Shown here piece by piece: positions 27,333 to 35,814 of a stretch of 64,000 nucleotides of DNA. Below the pieces are notes generated by a model. The model was not told the DNA's origin. It worked only from the letters and a program-made list of their open reading frames with translations, and searched no databases. The DNA comes from Pseudaminobacter salicylatoxidans (GTDB lineage: Bacteria; Pseudomonadota; Alphaproteobacteria; Rhizobiales; Rhizobiaceae), in contig NZ_QGGG01000003.1 in NCBI RefSeq assembly GCF_003148475.1, positions 62,001 to 126,000 of the forward strand, given 5' to 3'. The stretch's first letter is position 1. Every line of letters begins with the position of its first letter. Position numbers and translations under genes: made by a program.

Positions 27333-29558
27333 ATGATCCTGACTGGAACCATAGCTCTTTGCATACTCGCCGCTTACGTGGGCGGCGCGCTGTGGCTTGT
27401 GGTGCGGCTGGGCCTGACGCTGCATCAGGCGCTTCTCTATCTGCCGCTCAAGCTTCTTTACCGCATCGACGACGCCCGCATGCGCAGGGTGCGCAAGGCG
27501 GAAGCGCCGGTGGTTTATGTCGTTTGTCACCAGGCACGGCTCGACCCCGCGCTCATGCTGTCGCTGTTGCCGGATGACACGCTGCACATACTCGACGAGG
27601 CATCGGCCCGCTCGCACTGGCTGGAGCCGTGGCGGGAACTGGCCCGCACCATCGCCTTCAACGCCGAGCATGTTTTCGTCAGCCGGCGGTTGGTTCGGGT
27701 GCTGAAGGGCAAGGGCCGGCTCGCAGTCTACCTGCCGGACGATGTGGAGCCCGGCACCAAGGCTTTCCGGCTCTATCGGGCCGTGGCCCGCATCGCACTC
27801 CGTGCCGACGCCAAGGTCGTGCCCGTGTTCGTTGCCGGCGCGCGCCATCTGCCTTTTTCGCTGACGCCGCGCCGGAAAGCCCGGCGCAGATTGTTCCCGA
27901 AACTCACTGTCAGTACGCTCGAGCCCCTCACCATTTCGGACCTGATGGCGCGCAATGTCACGCAACCGGCCCGTGCTTCCAATGCGCTGTTCGACCGCCT
28001 CGCCGAGACGCGCCTCGAAGCCACCGGCCCGACCCGGACCCTGTTCCTGGCAACGCTGCAGGCAGCCTTCACCAATGGCGCGCGGCGCATTGCCGTGGAG
28101 GATACCGGCGGCGAAGCGCTCGACTATCGCCGCCTGCTCATCCGCACGCGCCTTGTCGGGCTCAAGCTGGCCGCGATCACCGCGCCTGGCGAAGCCGTCG
28201 GGATCATGCTGCCAAACGGCAGCGACCTGGTGCTGACGCTGCTGGGGCTTTCCTCCAGCAGCCGCGTGGCGGCCATGCTGGACTATAGCGCCTCGCCCGA
28301 CGCCGTCACGGAAGCGGTGCGCACCGCCCTCGTGCGCACGGTGATCTCCTCGCGCGCCTTCGCCGAGAAAGCCAATCTGGGCGACGTGGTGGACGCCGCC
28401 GAAAAGGGCGGTACGCGTTTCGTCTGGATCGAGGACCTGCAGGCACGCATGTCGCTTGCAGACCGTATCGCGGCGGCAAGCTTCTGGTGGTGGCCGGTTC
28501 ACGCCCAGGATGCGGAAAAGCCCGCCGCCATCATGTTCACCCCCGGCTCGGAGGGAAAGCCGAAGACCGTCGTGCTGTCAGCCGACAATATCATGGCCAA
28601 TGCCATGCAGATCGCTGCACGTATCTCGTTCGGCCCCGGCGACAAGCTCCTGAACGTGCTGCCGGCCTATCACGCTTTCGGCCTCACCGGCGGCATCGCG
28701 CTGCCGCTGGCCACGGGCATGCGGCTGTTCCTCTATCCCTCGCCGCTGCACTATCACATCATTTCGGAAGTCGCGGACGAAATCCATCCGACCATATTGC
28801 TCGGCACGGATGCGGTGCTTGCCGGCTATGCGCAAAACGCGAAACCCGGCGCCTTCTCCAGCCTGCGTTTCGCGCTGGTGGCGGCCGAACCGGTGCGCGC
28901 CGAGACCCGGCGCGAGTGGCGCGAGCACTTCGGCATGGAGATCGTGGAAGGCTATGGCCTGACGGAAGCCTCGCCGGCGGTATCGGTGAACACGACAACC
29001 CATGGGCGGGAGGGCAGCGCCGGACGCCTGTTGCCGGCCATGAAAATGCGGCTGGCGCCAGTCGAGGGCATTGCAGAGGGTGGCCGGCTGCTGATCCAGG
29101 GTCCCAATCTGATGCTGGGCTATATGAGCGCCGAGGCTCCCGGCACGCTACAACCGCTTGGCGAGGGCTGGTTCGACACAGGCGACGTCGTTTCGGTCGA
29201 CCGCGACGGTTTCATCACCGTGCTCGACCGCGCCTCACGCTTTGCCCATATCGGCAGCGACATGGTCTCGCTGGGAACCGTGGAGGCGCTGGCGCAAAAG
29301 CTTTGGCCCGAAGAACGTCACGCAGCAATTGCCGTTGCGGCGGTCGCGCGCGGAGAGCGCATCGTGCTCGTCACCACTTCGGAAGATGCCGATTGCGAGG
29401 AAATCCGTCGTTCCGAACGGCTGGGCAAGTCCAGTCCGCTGCTGCCCGACGAAATCGTCAAGGTGGCAAGGATGCCGCTGCTCGGCTCCGGCAAGATCGA
29501 CTACAGCGCGGTGCGCCATCTCATCGACGAGCAGACCGGCAACGAGGCAGCCGCCTGA
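27333..29558 (+). CDS. aas: Aas-like fusion: phospholipid acyltransferase plus acyl-ACP/CoA synthetase
   Basis: 741 residues. After one N-terminal membrane segment, a PlsC-type acyltransferase domain covers about 40-240, with the HX4D catalytic motif as HQARLD near residue 66. An AMP-binding (ANL) domain covers about 250-735, with the phosphate loop MFTPGSEGKPK, the GYGLTEAS core, WFDTGDV and a C-terminal GSGKIDYS lysine loop. This is the domain order of E. coli Aas, which reacylates lysophospholipids. The P-loop Ser-Gly variation (TPGSEG) is within family range. The start at 27333 has GGGAG upstream. It converges on pssA. Confidence 0.87.
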   Translation: MILTGTIALCILAAYVGGALWLVVRLGLTLHQALLYLPLKLLYRIDDARMRRVRKAEAPVVYVVCHQARLDPALMLSLLPDDTLHILDEASARSHWLEPWRELARTIAFNAEHVFVSRRLVRVLKGKGRLAVYLPDDVEPGTKAFRLYRAVARIALRADAKVVPVFVAGARHLPFSLTPRRKARRRLFPKLTVSTLEPLTISDLMARNVTQPARASNALFDRLAETRLEATGPTRTLFLATLQAAFTNGARRIAVEDTGGEALDYRRLLIRTRLVGLKLAAITAPGEAVGIMLPNGSDLVLTLLGLSSSSRVAAMLDYSASPDAVTEAVRTALVRTVISSRAFAEKANLGDVVDAAEKGGTRFVWIEDLQARMSLADRIAAASFWWWPVHAQDAEKPAAIMFTPGSEGKPKTVVLSADNIMANAMQIAARISFGPGDKLLNVLPAYHAFGLTGGIALPLATGMRLFLYPSPLHYHIISEVADEIHPTILLGTDAVLAGYAQNAKPGAFSSLRFALVAAEPVRAETRREWREHFGMEIVEGYGLTEASPAVSVNTTTHGREGSAGRLLPAMKMRLAPVEGIAEGGRLLIQGPNLMLGYMSAEAPGTLQPLGEGWFDTGDVVSVDRDGFITVLDRASRFAHIGSDMVSLGTVEALAQKLWPEERHAAIAVAAVARGERIVLVTTSEDADCEEIRRSERLGKSSPLLPDEIVKVARMPLLGSGKIDYSAVRHLIDEQTGNEAAA

Positions 29559-29572
29559 CAGGCGGCCCGGCC

Positions 29573-30394
29573 TCACTTTCCGGAAGAGAACGAGGCCTCG
29601 GTCTCTTTTGCCTCCTCGATGCGCGCGCGGCGTGAATAGGCGCGTGCGCTGAACGGCAACGACAGCAGATAGCCAATTACCGAGACGGACAGGGTCTGCC
29701 ACGGATAGGTAACCAAAAGCAGCACGTAGAGCGAGACGCCCAGAATGAGCGGTAACACCGTGTCGCCGGGGACCTTTATCTTCTTGCCCGAATAGACCGG
29801 CAGGCGGCTGACCAGGAGCAGCGCGATCAGCACCGTGAAGAGCGCGCAGATGAAGCCGAAGATACGACCCGGCTCCACCACCCCCATGAACACCAGATAG
29901 ATCGGCAGCATGACGATGACGGCGCCGGCGGGAGCCGGCACGCCGACGAAATATTCGGCCTGCCATGTGGGCCGGTCCTCGTCTTCGTCGAGTACATTGA
30001 AGCGAGCCAGCCGCAGGCCGCAGGCGATGGCAAAGAGCAGCGCGGCGATCCAGCCAGGCGAGCCCGCTCGGTCAAGCAGGAATGCATAAAGCACCAGCGC
30101 CGGCGCGACGCCGAAATTGACGATATCGGCCAGCGAATCCATCTGTGCGCCGAATTTCGACGTGGCCTTGAGGGCACGGGCAATGCGACCGTCGATGCCG
30201 TCGAGGAAAGCGGCGAACAACACCATGACCACGGCGATCTCGAAGCGCATCTCGAAGGCGAGACGAATGCCGGAAAGGCCGGCGCAGATCGCCAGCACCG
30301 TGATCAGATTGGGCAGGATCATGCGCAGCGGAATTTCGCGGATGCGCGGGCCGCCGCGGCCATGCGGTTCAAAAGGCTGGAATGGCGCAGGCAT
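29573..30394 (-). CDS. pssA: CDP-diacylglycerol--serine O-phosphatidyltransferase
   Basis: 273 residues with about eight hydrophobic segments. The CDP-alcohol phosphotransferase motif is present as DGIDGRIARALKATSKFGAQMDSLAD. It makes phosphatidylserine, the precursor of phosphatidylethanolamine. The start codon stands three bases after the psd stop, so psd-pssA form one unit that carries out two consecutive steps at the inner membrane. The length and hydrophobicity fit the type II (membrane-bound) enzyme. Confidence 0.96.
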   Translation of the reverse strand: MPAPFQPFEPHGRGGPRIREIPLRMILPNLITVLAICAGLSGIRLAFEMRFEIAVVMVLFAAFLDGIDGRIARALKATSKFGAQMDSLADIVNFGVAPALVLYAFLLDRAGSPGWIAALLFAIACGLRLARFNVLDEDEDRPTWQAEYFVGVPAPAGAVIVMLPIYLVFMGVVEPGRIFGFICALFTVLIALLLVSRLPVYSGKKIKVPGDTVLPLILGVSLYVLLLVTYPWQTLSVSVIGYLLSLPFSARAYSRRARIEEAKETEASFSSGK

Positions 30395-30397
30395 GGT

Positions 30398-31096
30398 TCA
30401 GCCGATCCGCACGAGTGGCGTGGCCGCGTCGCCGCCGAACTCGGCGATGACGGTTTCGCCGGCAACCGCGGTCTGCCCCACGGCCACGCGCGGCGCGGCT
30501 TCCGGCGGAAGGAACACGTCAACGCGCGAGCCGAAGCGGATCAGGCCGAAGCGCTCACCGACAGTGATATTGCTCTCGGCATCGGACCAGCAGACGATGC
30601 GCCGCGCCACCAGCCCGGCGATCTGCACCACCGCGATGGTGCCGTTGGGGCTGTCGATGACGAGACCGTTGCGCTCGTTTTCGCTCGAGGCCTTGTCGAG
30701 CTCGGCGTTGAGGAATTTTCCGGGACGGTGCTCGATGCGGGTGATGCGGCCACGTACCGGCGAGCGGTTCACATGGCAGGAAAACACGTTCATGAACACC
30801 GAGATGCGGGTCATTTCGGCAGTGCCGAGGCCCAGTTCGCGCGGCGGCACGGCCGGCCCGACAGCCGAAACCACACCATCGGCCGGGCTGATGACCAGCC
30901 TGTCGTCAACCGGCGTGACGCGCGGCGGGTCGCGGAAGAAATAGGCGCACCATGCCGTCAGAATCAGCCCGACCCAGAACAGGTTGATCGAGAAAAAACC
31001 GAGGACGATCGTCGCGGCGGCGAAGGCACCAATGAAGGGATAGCCTTCCCTGTGCACGGGAACGAAAACGTTCTTGACGGTGTCGACGAGGCTCAT
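30398..31096 (-). CDS. psd: Phosphatidylserine decarboxylase (short type)
   Basis: 232 residues, the compact Psd-A type of alphaproteobacteria. The self-cleavage Gly-Ser pair that creates the pyruvoyl group is in [11 protein letters not shown] near residue 190. The [16 protein letters not shown] segment is conserved and there is one hydrophobic stretch near 24-55. It converts phosphatidylserine to phosphatidylethanolamine and precedes pssA by three bases. Confidence 0.97.
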   Translation of the reverse strand: MSLVDTVKNVFVPVHREGYPFIGAFAAATIVLGFFSINLFWVGLILTAWCAYFFRDPPRVTPVDDRLVISPADGVVSAVGPAVPPRELGLGTAEMTRISVFMNVFSCHVNRSPVRGRITRIEHRPGKFLNAELDKASSENERNGLVIDSPNGTIAVVQIAGLVARRIVCWSDAESNITVGERFGLIRFGSRVDVFLPPEAAPRVAVGQTAVAGETVIAEFGGDAATPLVRIG

Positions 31097-31189
31097 CGGG
31101 CGGGGGCGTCTCCAGTGGAAATGCCCGCCTGCTTACCGGAAAGCTCGGCGCGCCGCAACGCGACATTGAGGAAAAGCCCGGCGCACCGG

Positions 31190-33121
31190 TCAAACTTCCT
31201 CGGTCTTGCGGCGCACCACCACGCCCAGTTCGTCGGTGGCGCGGGCAATGCGCAGCCGCTCCTCGGCCTCGCTCGCTTCACGCTGGCGCGCCCACATGGA
31301 AGCATAGAGACCGCCATGATGCAGCAGCGAGGAATGGGTGCCGCGCTCGGCAATGAGACCATCCTTGAGAACGATGATCTCGTCGGCCGAAATAACCGTG
31401 GAAAGCCTGTGCGCGATCACAAGGGTGGTACGCCCGCGGCTGACCAGATCGAGCGCGGCCTGGATTTCCTGCTCGGTATGGGTGTCGAGGGCCGAGGTGG
31501 CTTCGTCCAGCATGAGGATCGGCGGGGCCTTCAGGATGGTGCGGGCAATGGCCACGCGCTGCTTTTCACCGCCCGAAAGCTTCAATCCGCGTTCGCCGAC
31601 CATGGCCTTGTAGCCTTCCGGCAAATGCTCGATGAACGGACCGATCTGCGCCATTTCGGCCGCGCGCCTGACCTCCTCGTCGGTGGCGCCGGGGCGGCCG
31701 TAGCGGATGTTGTAGGCGATGGTGTCGTTGAAAAGCACGGTATCCTGCGGCACCATGCCGATCGCCGCGCGCAGCGTTTCCTGCGTCACGTCGCGAACAT
31801 CCTGACCGTCGATCAGGATGGAGCCCGACTGCACATCGTAGAAGCGGAACAGCAGGCGCGAAATGGTGGACTTGCCAGCGCCGGACGGCCCAACGATGGC
31901 CACCGTCTTGCCGGCCGGCACCTCGAAGCTGATGCCTTTCAGGATCGGCCGCTGCGGATCGTAGGCGAAGTGAACGTCGCGGAACTCGACCTTGCCCTGG
32001 CCGATGGCCAATGCCTTGGCCGCAGGCTTGTCGACGACCTCCTGCTTCACGTCGAGCAGATCGAACATATGCTCGATGTCGGTCAGGCCCTGACGGATCT
32101 CGCGATAGATGAAGCCGATGAAATTCAGCGGCACAGAAAGCTGCATGAGCATGGCGTTGATGAAGACGAAATCGCCGATGTTCTGCGTGCCGGCCATCAC
32201 CTCGCGCGCCGACATCCACATGGCCACCGCCATGCCGGCGCCGAAAATGGCGCCCTGCCCGAAGTTCAGCCAGCCGAGCGAGGTCCAGATGCGGGTGGCC
32301 GCGATCTCATAGCGGGACATGGAACGGTCGAAACGCTCGGCCTCCATGCGCTCATTGTTGAAATATTTGACGGTTTCGAAATTCAGCAGCGAGTCGATCG
32401 CCTTGGTGTTGGCGTCGGTGTCGGACTCGTTCATTTCGCGGCGGATACCGATGCGCCAATCGCTCGCCCAAACCGTGAACCATGTATAGACCGCGACCGT
32501 GACGGCCACCACCAGCACGTAAAGCCAGCCATAGGCGACCGCGAAGATCACCGCCGTGAGTGCGAATTCCAGCAGCGTCGGCAGCGTATTCAATATGGTG
32601 AAGCGAACGATCGTCTCGATGCCCTTGGTGCCGCGCTCGATGACGCGCGACAGCCCGCCGGTGCGCCTCTCCAGATGGAAGCGCAGCGACAAAGCGTGAA
32701 GATGCACGAAGGTCTTGTAGGCGAGCTGGCGGACCGCATGCTGGCCGACGCGGGCAAACAGTGCGTCGCGCAACTGGTTGAAGCCAAGCTGCGCCAGCCG
32801 CACCACGTTGTAGGCAAGCACCAGCATGACCGGTGCCAGCAGGAAATCCGGCAGCGGCGGCTGCGGCGCATGATCGCCCGCGAGCGCGTTGGTGGCCCAT
32901 TTGAAGAAGTACGGAACACCGACGAGGATAACCTTCGCCAGAACCAGATAGACCGTTGCCCACACCACACGTGCCTTCAGGTCGGCCCGGTCAGCCGGCC
33001 ACATATAGGGCCACAGGTTGAGCAGCGTTTTCAGCGTGGAGCCGGAATCGGCGGAAACTGTCTTGTCGGCCAAAATATCATGCCTTCGAATTGTGTTCTT
33101 CGCCGCCGGAGCAGCATCCAT
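31190..33121 (-). CDS. Atm1-type ABC exporter, membrane and ATPase domains fused
   Basis: 643 residues. Six membrane helices (about 45-330) precede the nucleotide-binding domain with Walker [10 protein letters not shown], signature LSGGEKQ, and Walker B ILMLDEATSALD. The sequence resembles Atm1/HMT1 half-transporters (YFNNERMEAERFDRSMSRYE; PLNFIGFIYREIRQGLTDIEHMF), which export glutathione-bound metals or sulphur compounds. The ATG at 33121 lies within the last codons of the ArsR gene, a 44-base overlap; a TTG at 33073 just after the ArsR stop is an alternative start. The overlap and the metal-sensor neighbour suggest metal-regulated efflux, which is inference. Confidence 0.9.
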   Translation of the reverse strand: MDAAPAAKNTIRRHDILADKTVSADSGSTLKTLLNLWPYMWPADRADLKARVVWATVYLVLAKVILVGVPYFFKWATNALAGDHAPQPPLPDFLLAPVMLVLAYNVVRLAQLGFNQLRDALFARVGQHAVRQLAYKTFVHLHALSLRFHLERRTGGLSRVIERGTKGIETIVRFTILNTLPTLLEFALTAVIFAVAYGWLYVLVVAVTVAVYTWFTVWASDWRIGIRREMNESDTDANTKAIDSLLNFETVKYFNNERMEAERFDRSMSRYEIAATRIWTSLGWLNFGQGAIFGAGMAVAMWMSAREVMAGTQNIGDFVFINAMLMQLSVPLNFIGFIYREIRQGLTDIEHMFDLLDVKQEVVDKPAAKALAIGQGKVEFRDVHFAYDPQRPILKGISFEVPAGKTVAIVGPSGAGKSTISRLLFRFYDVQSGSILIDGQDVRDVTQETLRAAIGMVPQDTVLFNDTIAYNIRYGRPGATDEEVRRAAEMAQIGPFIEHLPEGYKAMVGERGLKLSGGEKQRVAIARTILKAPPILMLDEATSALDTHTEQEIQAALDLVSRGRTTLVIAHRLSTVISADEIIVLKDGLIAERGTHSSLLHHGGLYASMWARQREASEAEERLRIARATDELGVVVRRKTEEV

Positions 33122-33428
33122 GGATCAGATGCGCCGCACGGCTGGAGAAATCCTGCAGGGCTTCACGGTCGAGTTCGTAGCGCGAGCGCTGCCTTTCGGG
33201 TGAAAAGCGCACCAGTCCGGCCTCAACCAGAACTTTCAGGTGCTGCGAGACCGTCGATTGCGCCAGATCGAGCCGTTCCACCACGTCCTTGCAGCAACAG
33301 GAACTGCTGCCTGACAGGTAGCGCAGGATTTCGATGCGCGCCGGGTGCGACAGCGCGGCAAACCGCGACGCCAGATCTTTCGTGGCGGCGGTGCTGCAGC
33401 TTTCGATGGAGTCGACGCATTCATTCAT
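33078..33428 (-). CDS. ArsR/SmtB-family metal-responsive repressor
   Basis: 116 residues. The winged-helix fold is visible from LASRFAALSHPARIEILRYL through LAQSTVSQHLKVLVEAGLVRF. Nine cysteines or histidines could bind metal: Cys4, Cys11, Cys44-45-46 (in SCCCKDVV, at the alpha3 site of ArsR and CadC), His100, His103, Cys105-106. The Cys4/Cys11 plus alpha3 CxC pattern resembles the CadC type. The start at 33428 has no Shine-Dalgarno sequence and lies within a 33-bp palindrome. Translation of the exporter starts inside this gene. Confidence 0.88.
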   Translation of the reverse strand: MNECVDSIESCSTAATKDLASRFAALSHPARIEILRYLSGSSSCCCKDVVERLDLAQSTVSQHLKVLVEAGLVRFSPERQRSRYELDREALQDFSSRAAHLIHGCCSGGEEHNSKA

Positions 33429-33454
33429 CGTATATCGGCGATATACGATGAATG
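33422..33454. promoter_or_regulatory. 33-bp palindrome over the ArsR promoter and start codon
   Basis: Perfect 15-bp arms, CATTCATCGTATATC (33422-33436) and GATATACGATGAATG (33440-33454), flank GGC. On the minus strand TTGCCA (33466-33461) is 15-17 bases before TATATC or TATCGC, so the palindrome covers the likely -10 region, the transcription start and the ATG at 33428. This is the expected layout of an autorepressor operator. Confidence 0.75.
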
Positions 33455-33485
33455 GGATCTTGGCAACAGCCTTGCAACGCCATTG

Positions 33486-33525
33486 CATCGCCGGTCCGCT
33501 GCTCAGAAGCCGCGGACCGGCGATG
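33486..33525 (-). terminator. 14-bp hairpin after the LysM gene
   Basis: CATCGCCGGTCCGC (33486-33499) and GCGGACCGGCGATG (33512-33525) are perfect arms around a 12-base loop. On the minus strand it follows the LysM stop but has no T tract, so termination is plausible rather than clear. Confidence 0.5.
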
Positions 33526-33541
33526 ACGCCTTCGTAGAAGT

Positions 33542-35059
33542 TTATTGCGGCGGCAGCGTGGTGGCCTGCTCGCCCACAGCCTTCAGGTTCGCCGCCTCGC
33601 CCTGGCTGGTCTTTTCCGGAACCTTGAATACCTGGCCCGGCCAGATCAGGTTGGGATCGCGGATCTGCTCCTGATTGGCCAGATAGATGGTCGAATAACG
33701 CACGCCAAGACCATAGACGCGCCGCGAGATGCGCCACAGCGAGTCGCCGCGCCGGATGATGACCGCGCCCTCGACATTCTGCAGCTTGGGCGACAATTCA
33801 TCGGGGGTCGTTGCGGCGATCTCGTGCGAACCGGACTGCGGCTCGACACCCTGCGGCTGCGCGCCGGAAACCTGCTCGGGCTCCTTTTCAGTTCCCGCCG
33901 CCGGTGTAGCCTGCGGCGCCACAGCCGATTGCGCCTCGCCCGCTTCGCGTTCGAAGGGCACGGCGGCGCGCGCCACGACCTTGGCGCCATCCGGAGACAG
34001 CGCATCCACGCGGATGATGTAGTCTCCGGCAGGCAGGTCACGTTCGGTTTCGATCAGGAAACGTCCGCCCGGCGAGGTCACGACCTCGCCCAGCAGGATG
34101 TCGTTGGCGTAGCCGCGCACCTTGCGACCGGGATCGGCAGTGCCGGCGATGAAGACCTTGCGGCCTTCGATCTCGACGGCCTCGACCTTGACGGCCGGAC
34201 CAGCAGCCACGGCCGGCGCGTCAGCCTTGCCGGGTGTGGTTTCAGGAGCGACAGCAGCCTGTTGCTGCGGCTTCTCCGCAGTTTCGGCAGCCGGGGCCTC
34301 GGGCTGCGCCACCGCGCCACCAGAGGCCGCTGGCGTTTCGGCGGAAGGCTTCGCGACCTTCTCGGGCTGAGGCACCGAAATCAGCTTGCTCGGCGCGCCG
34401 GGCTGCTCGACCAGCGCCAGAACCTGGCCGCTGCGCGTTTCGGGTATCGAAACCACCGCCGTTTCCGGGGAAGTGGAAACCACGGAGTCGGGATTGGTCG
34501 AGCGCAGGACGATCTGATGAGCGCCCGGCTTCAGGGGCTCGTCGATGGCCACGGCGAAATCCCCTTCCGGGCCGGCGACCGCGTTGCCGATGACCTTGGC
34601 GCCCAGAACGATCTCCACCTTTGCATTCGGTGCTGCCTTGCCGGCGATGACCAGTGATCCATCGGCCTCCGCGCGCACGATATCGAAAGAAGGTGCCTGT
34701 ACTGCGGCGGCGACATCGGGGGTCTTTCCGGCCGTTGCAGCCTCTTCCCCGGCCTCTCCGGTAGCAGCAGGAGCCGACGGCGGGGTGGCGGCTTCAGCCG
34801 GTGGTGCCTTATTCTCTTCCGCAGGAGCCGCCTTGCCCGCATCCGGCAGGGCAGCGGCAGGCTGCTTGGGCTGCTCCTGTGCCGGCAGCCTCGACTCCTT
34901 GAGGTCGGGTTGCGGCGTCGATGCATTCGGCAGCGCGGCGACCTCCTGTGGCTTGCCACTCAGATACGGATCGAGGGCACCCGCATAGTAGGCGGTAGCT
35001 GCGGCTGCCGCCACGCCACCTGCCAAGAATATCAATGCCCTGCCTACAGCGCCTGCCAT
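33542..35059 (-). CDS. Membrane-anchored LysM-domain protein
   Basis: 505 residues. One N-terminal membrane segment (about 5-28) is followed by a long low-complexity Ala/Pro/Glu/Lys stretch, then two repeated beta-rich units (FDIVRAEADGSLVIAGKAAPNAKVEI near 120; VEAVEIEGRKVFIAGTADPGRKV near 310). A single LysM domain (about 435-485; IRRGDSLWRISRRVYGLGVRYSTIYLANQEQI) closes it and binds peptidoglycan. The two units look like BON/Ig-like 'GxAxPGAxV' modules seen in rhizobial LysM proteins. Its role is likely structural in the envelope. Confidence 0.85.
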   Translation of the reverse strand: MAGAVGRALIFLAGGVAAAAATAYYAGALDPYLSGKPQEVAALPNASTPQPDLKESRLPAQEQPKQPAAALPDAGKAAPAEENKAPPAEAATPPSAPAATGEAGEEAATAGKTPDVAAAVQAPSFDIVRAEADGSLVIAGKAAPNAKVEIVLGAKVIGNAVAGPEGDFAVAIDEPLKPGAHQIVLRSTNPDSVVSTSPETAVVSIPETRSGQVLALVEQPGAPSKLISVPQPEKVAKPSAETPAASGGAVAQPEAPAAETAEKPQQQAAVAPETTPGKADAPAVAAGPAVKVEAVEIEGRKVFIAGTADPGRKVRGYANDILLGEVVTSPGGRFLIETERDLPAGDYIIRVDALSPDGAKVVARAAVPFEREAGEAQSAVAPQATPAAGTEKEPEQVSGAQPQGVEPQSGSHEIAATTPDELSPKLQNVEGAVIIRRGDSLWRISRRVYGLGVRYSTIYLANQEQIRDPNLIWPGQVFKVPEKTSQGEAANLKAVGEQATTLPPQ

Positions 35060-35171
35060 GTTTCCTGCCCCTTAGCCATTCCGCCCGTCTACCCCGTTTT
35101 TACGATAGCGACAAGAAAAACCCCTGCAATGGTCTTGACCGAACCGGCCTGGATAATCACCAATCATCTTC

Positions 35172-35783
35172 ATGAATCCGATTCGATCCGTCTGTGTTTA
35201 TTGCGGCTCCTCGCCGGGCCGGAGCGAGAAGTACATCAAGGCCGGGCACGTGCTGGGCCGATCGCTCGCGGAAGCCGGGTTGCGCCTCGTCTATGGCGGC
35301 GGCACCAAGGGCATCATGGGCGCGGTTGCCGATGGCGCCTTGCGCGCGGGCGGCAAGGTGTCCGGCATCATTCCTCGCTTCCTGATCAACAAGGAAGCGA
35401 CCGAGAATGCGCTCGGCCGCCTGGACGAGCTGATCGTCACCGACAACATGCATGAGCGCAAGCACATGATGTTCGAAAAGTCGGACGCTTTCGTGGCGCT
35501 TCCCGGCGGCATCGGCACGGTCGAGGAAATCGTCGAGATCATGACCTGGGCGCAGCTTGGGCACCATCGCAAACCCATCGTGTTCGCCAATGTTGACGGC
35601 TTCTGGGACCCGATGCTCACGCTGCTGGACCATATGCGCGCGGAAGGCTTCGTCCATACCGGCCATCTGGTGCAGCCACTGGTGGTCAATCAGATTGAAG
35701 CCGTGGTGGCGGCAATCCTTGCCGAAGGCGCCGTTGTGGACGCGCCCACCACAGGCGTGCAGACCCTCATCGACAAGATGTGA
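35172..35783 (+). CDS. LOG family (TIGR00730) cytokinin riboside monophosphate phosphoribohydrolase-like protein
   Basis: 203 residues. The nucleotide-binding fold begins VCVYCGSSPG, followed by LVYGGGTKGIMGAVADGAL. The LOG signature PGGIGTVEEIVE is intact, and the catalytic Arg and Glu of MHERKHMMFEKSDAFVALPGG are present. LOG-type enzymes release the base from nucleoside 5'-monophosphates; in most bacteria the biological substrate is uncertain, and cytokinin activation is known from some plant-associated species. It is divergent from the LysM gene. Confidence 0.92.
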   Translation: MNPIRSVCVYCGSSPGRSEKYIKAGHVLGRSLAEAGLRLVYGGGTKGIMGAVADGALRAGGKVSGIIPRFLINKEATENALGRLDELIVTDNMHERKHMMFEKSDAFVALPGGIGTVEEIVEIMTWAQLGHHRKPIVFANVDGFWDPMLTLLDHMRAEGFVHTGHLVQPLVVNQIEAVVAAILAEGAVVDAPTTGVQTLIDKM

Positions 35784-35814
35784 CGGCCTTGTGCCGCCAC
35801 GGCCGGGCGGCGGT

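Noticed and set aside
30362-33451. A plus-strand open frame of about 1029 codons opposite psd and the ABC exporter
   Set aside because: It is antisense to several clear genes; its protein is rich in Arg, His and Asp and resembles no family. Long antisense frames are common in high-GC genomes.
33486-33525. The 14-bp hairpin as the operator of the ArsR gene
   Set aside because: It lies 32-58 bases upstream of the promoter, nearer the LysM stop, and is better explained as a terminator-like stem; the palindrome at 33422-33454 fits an operator.
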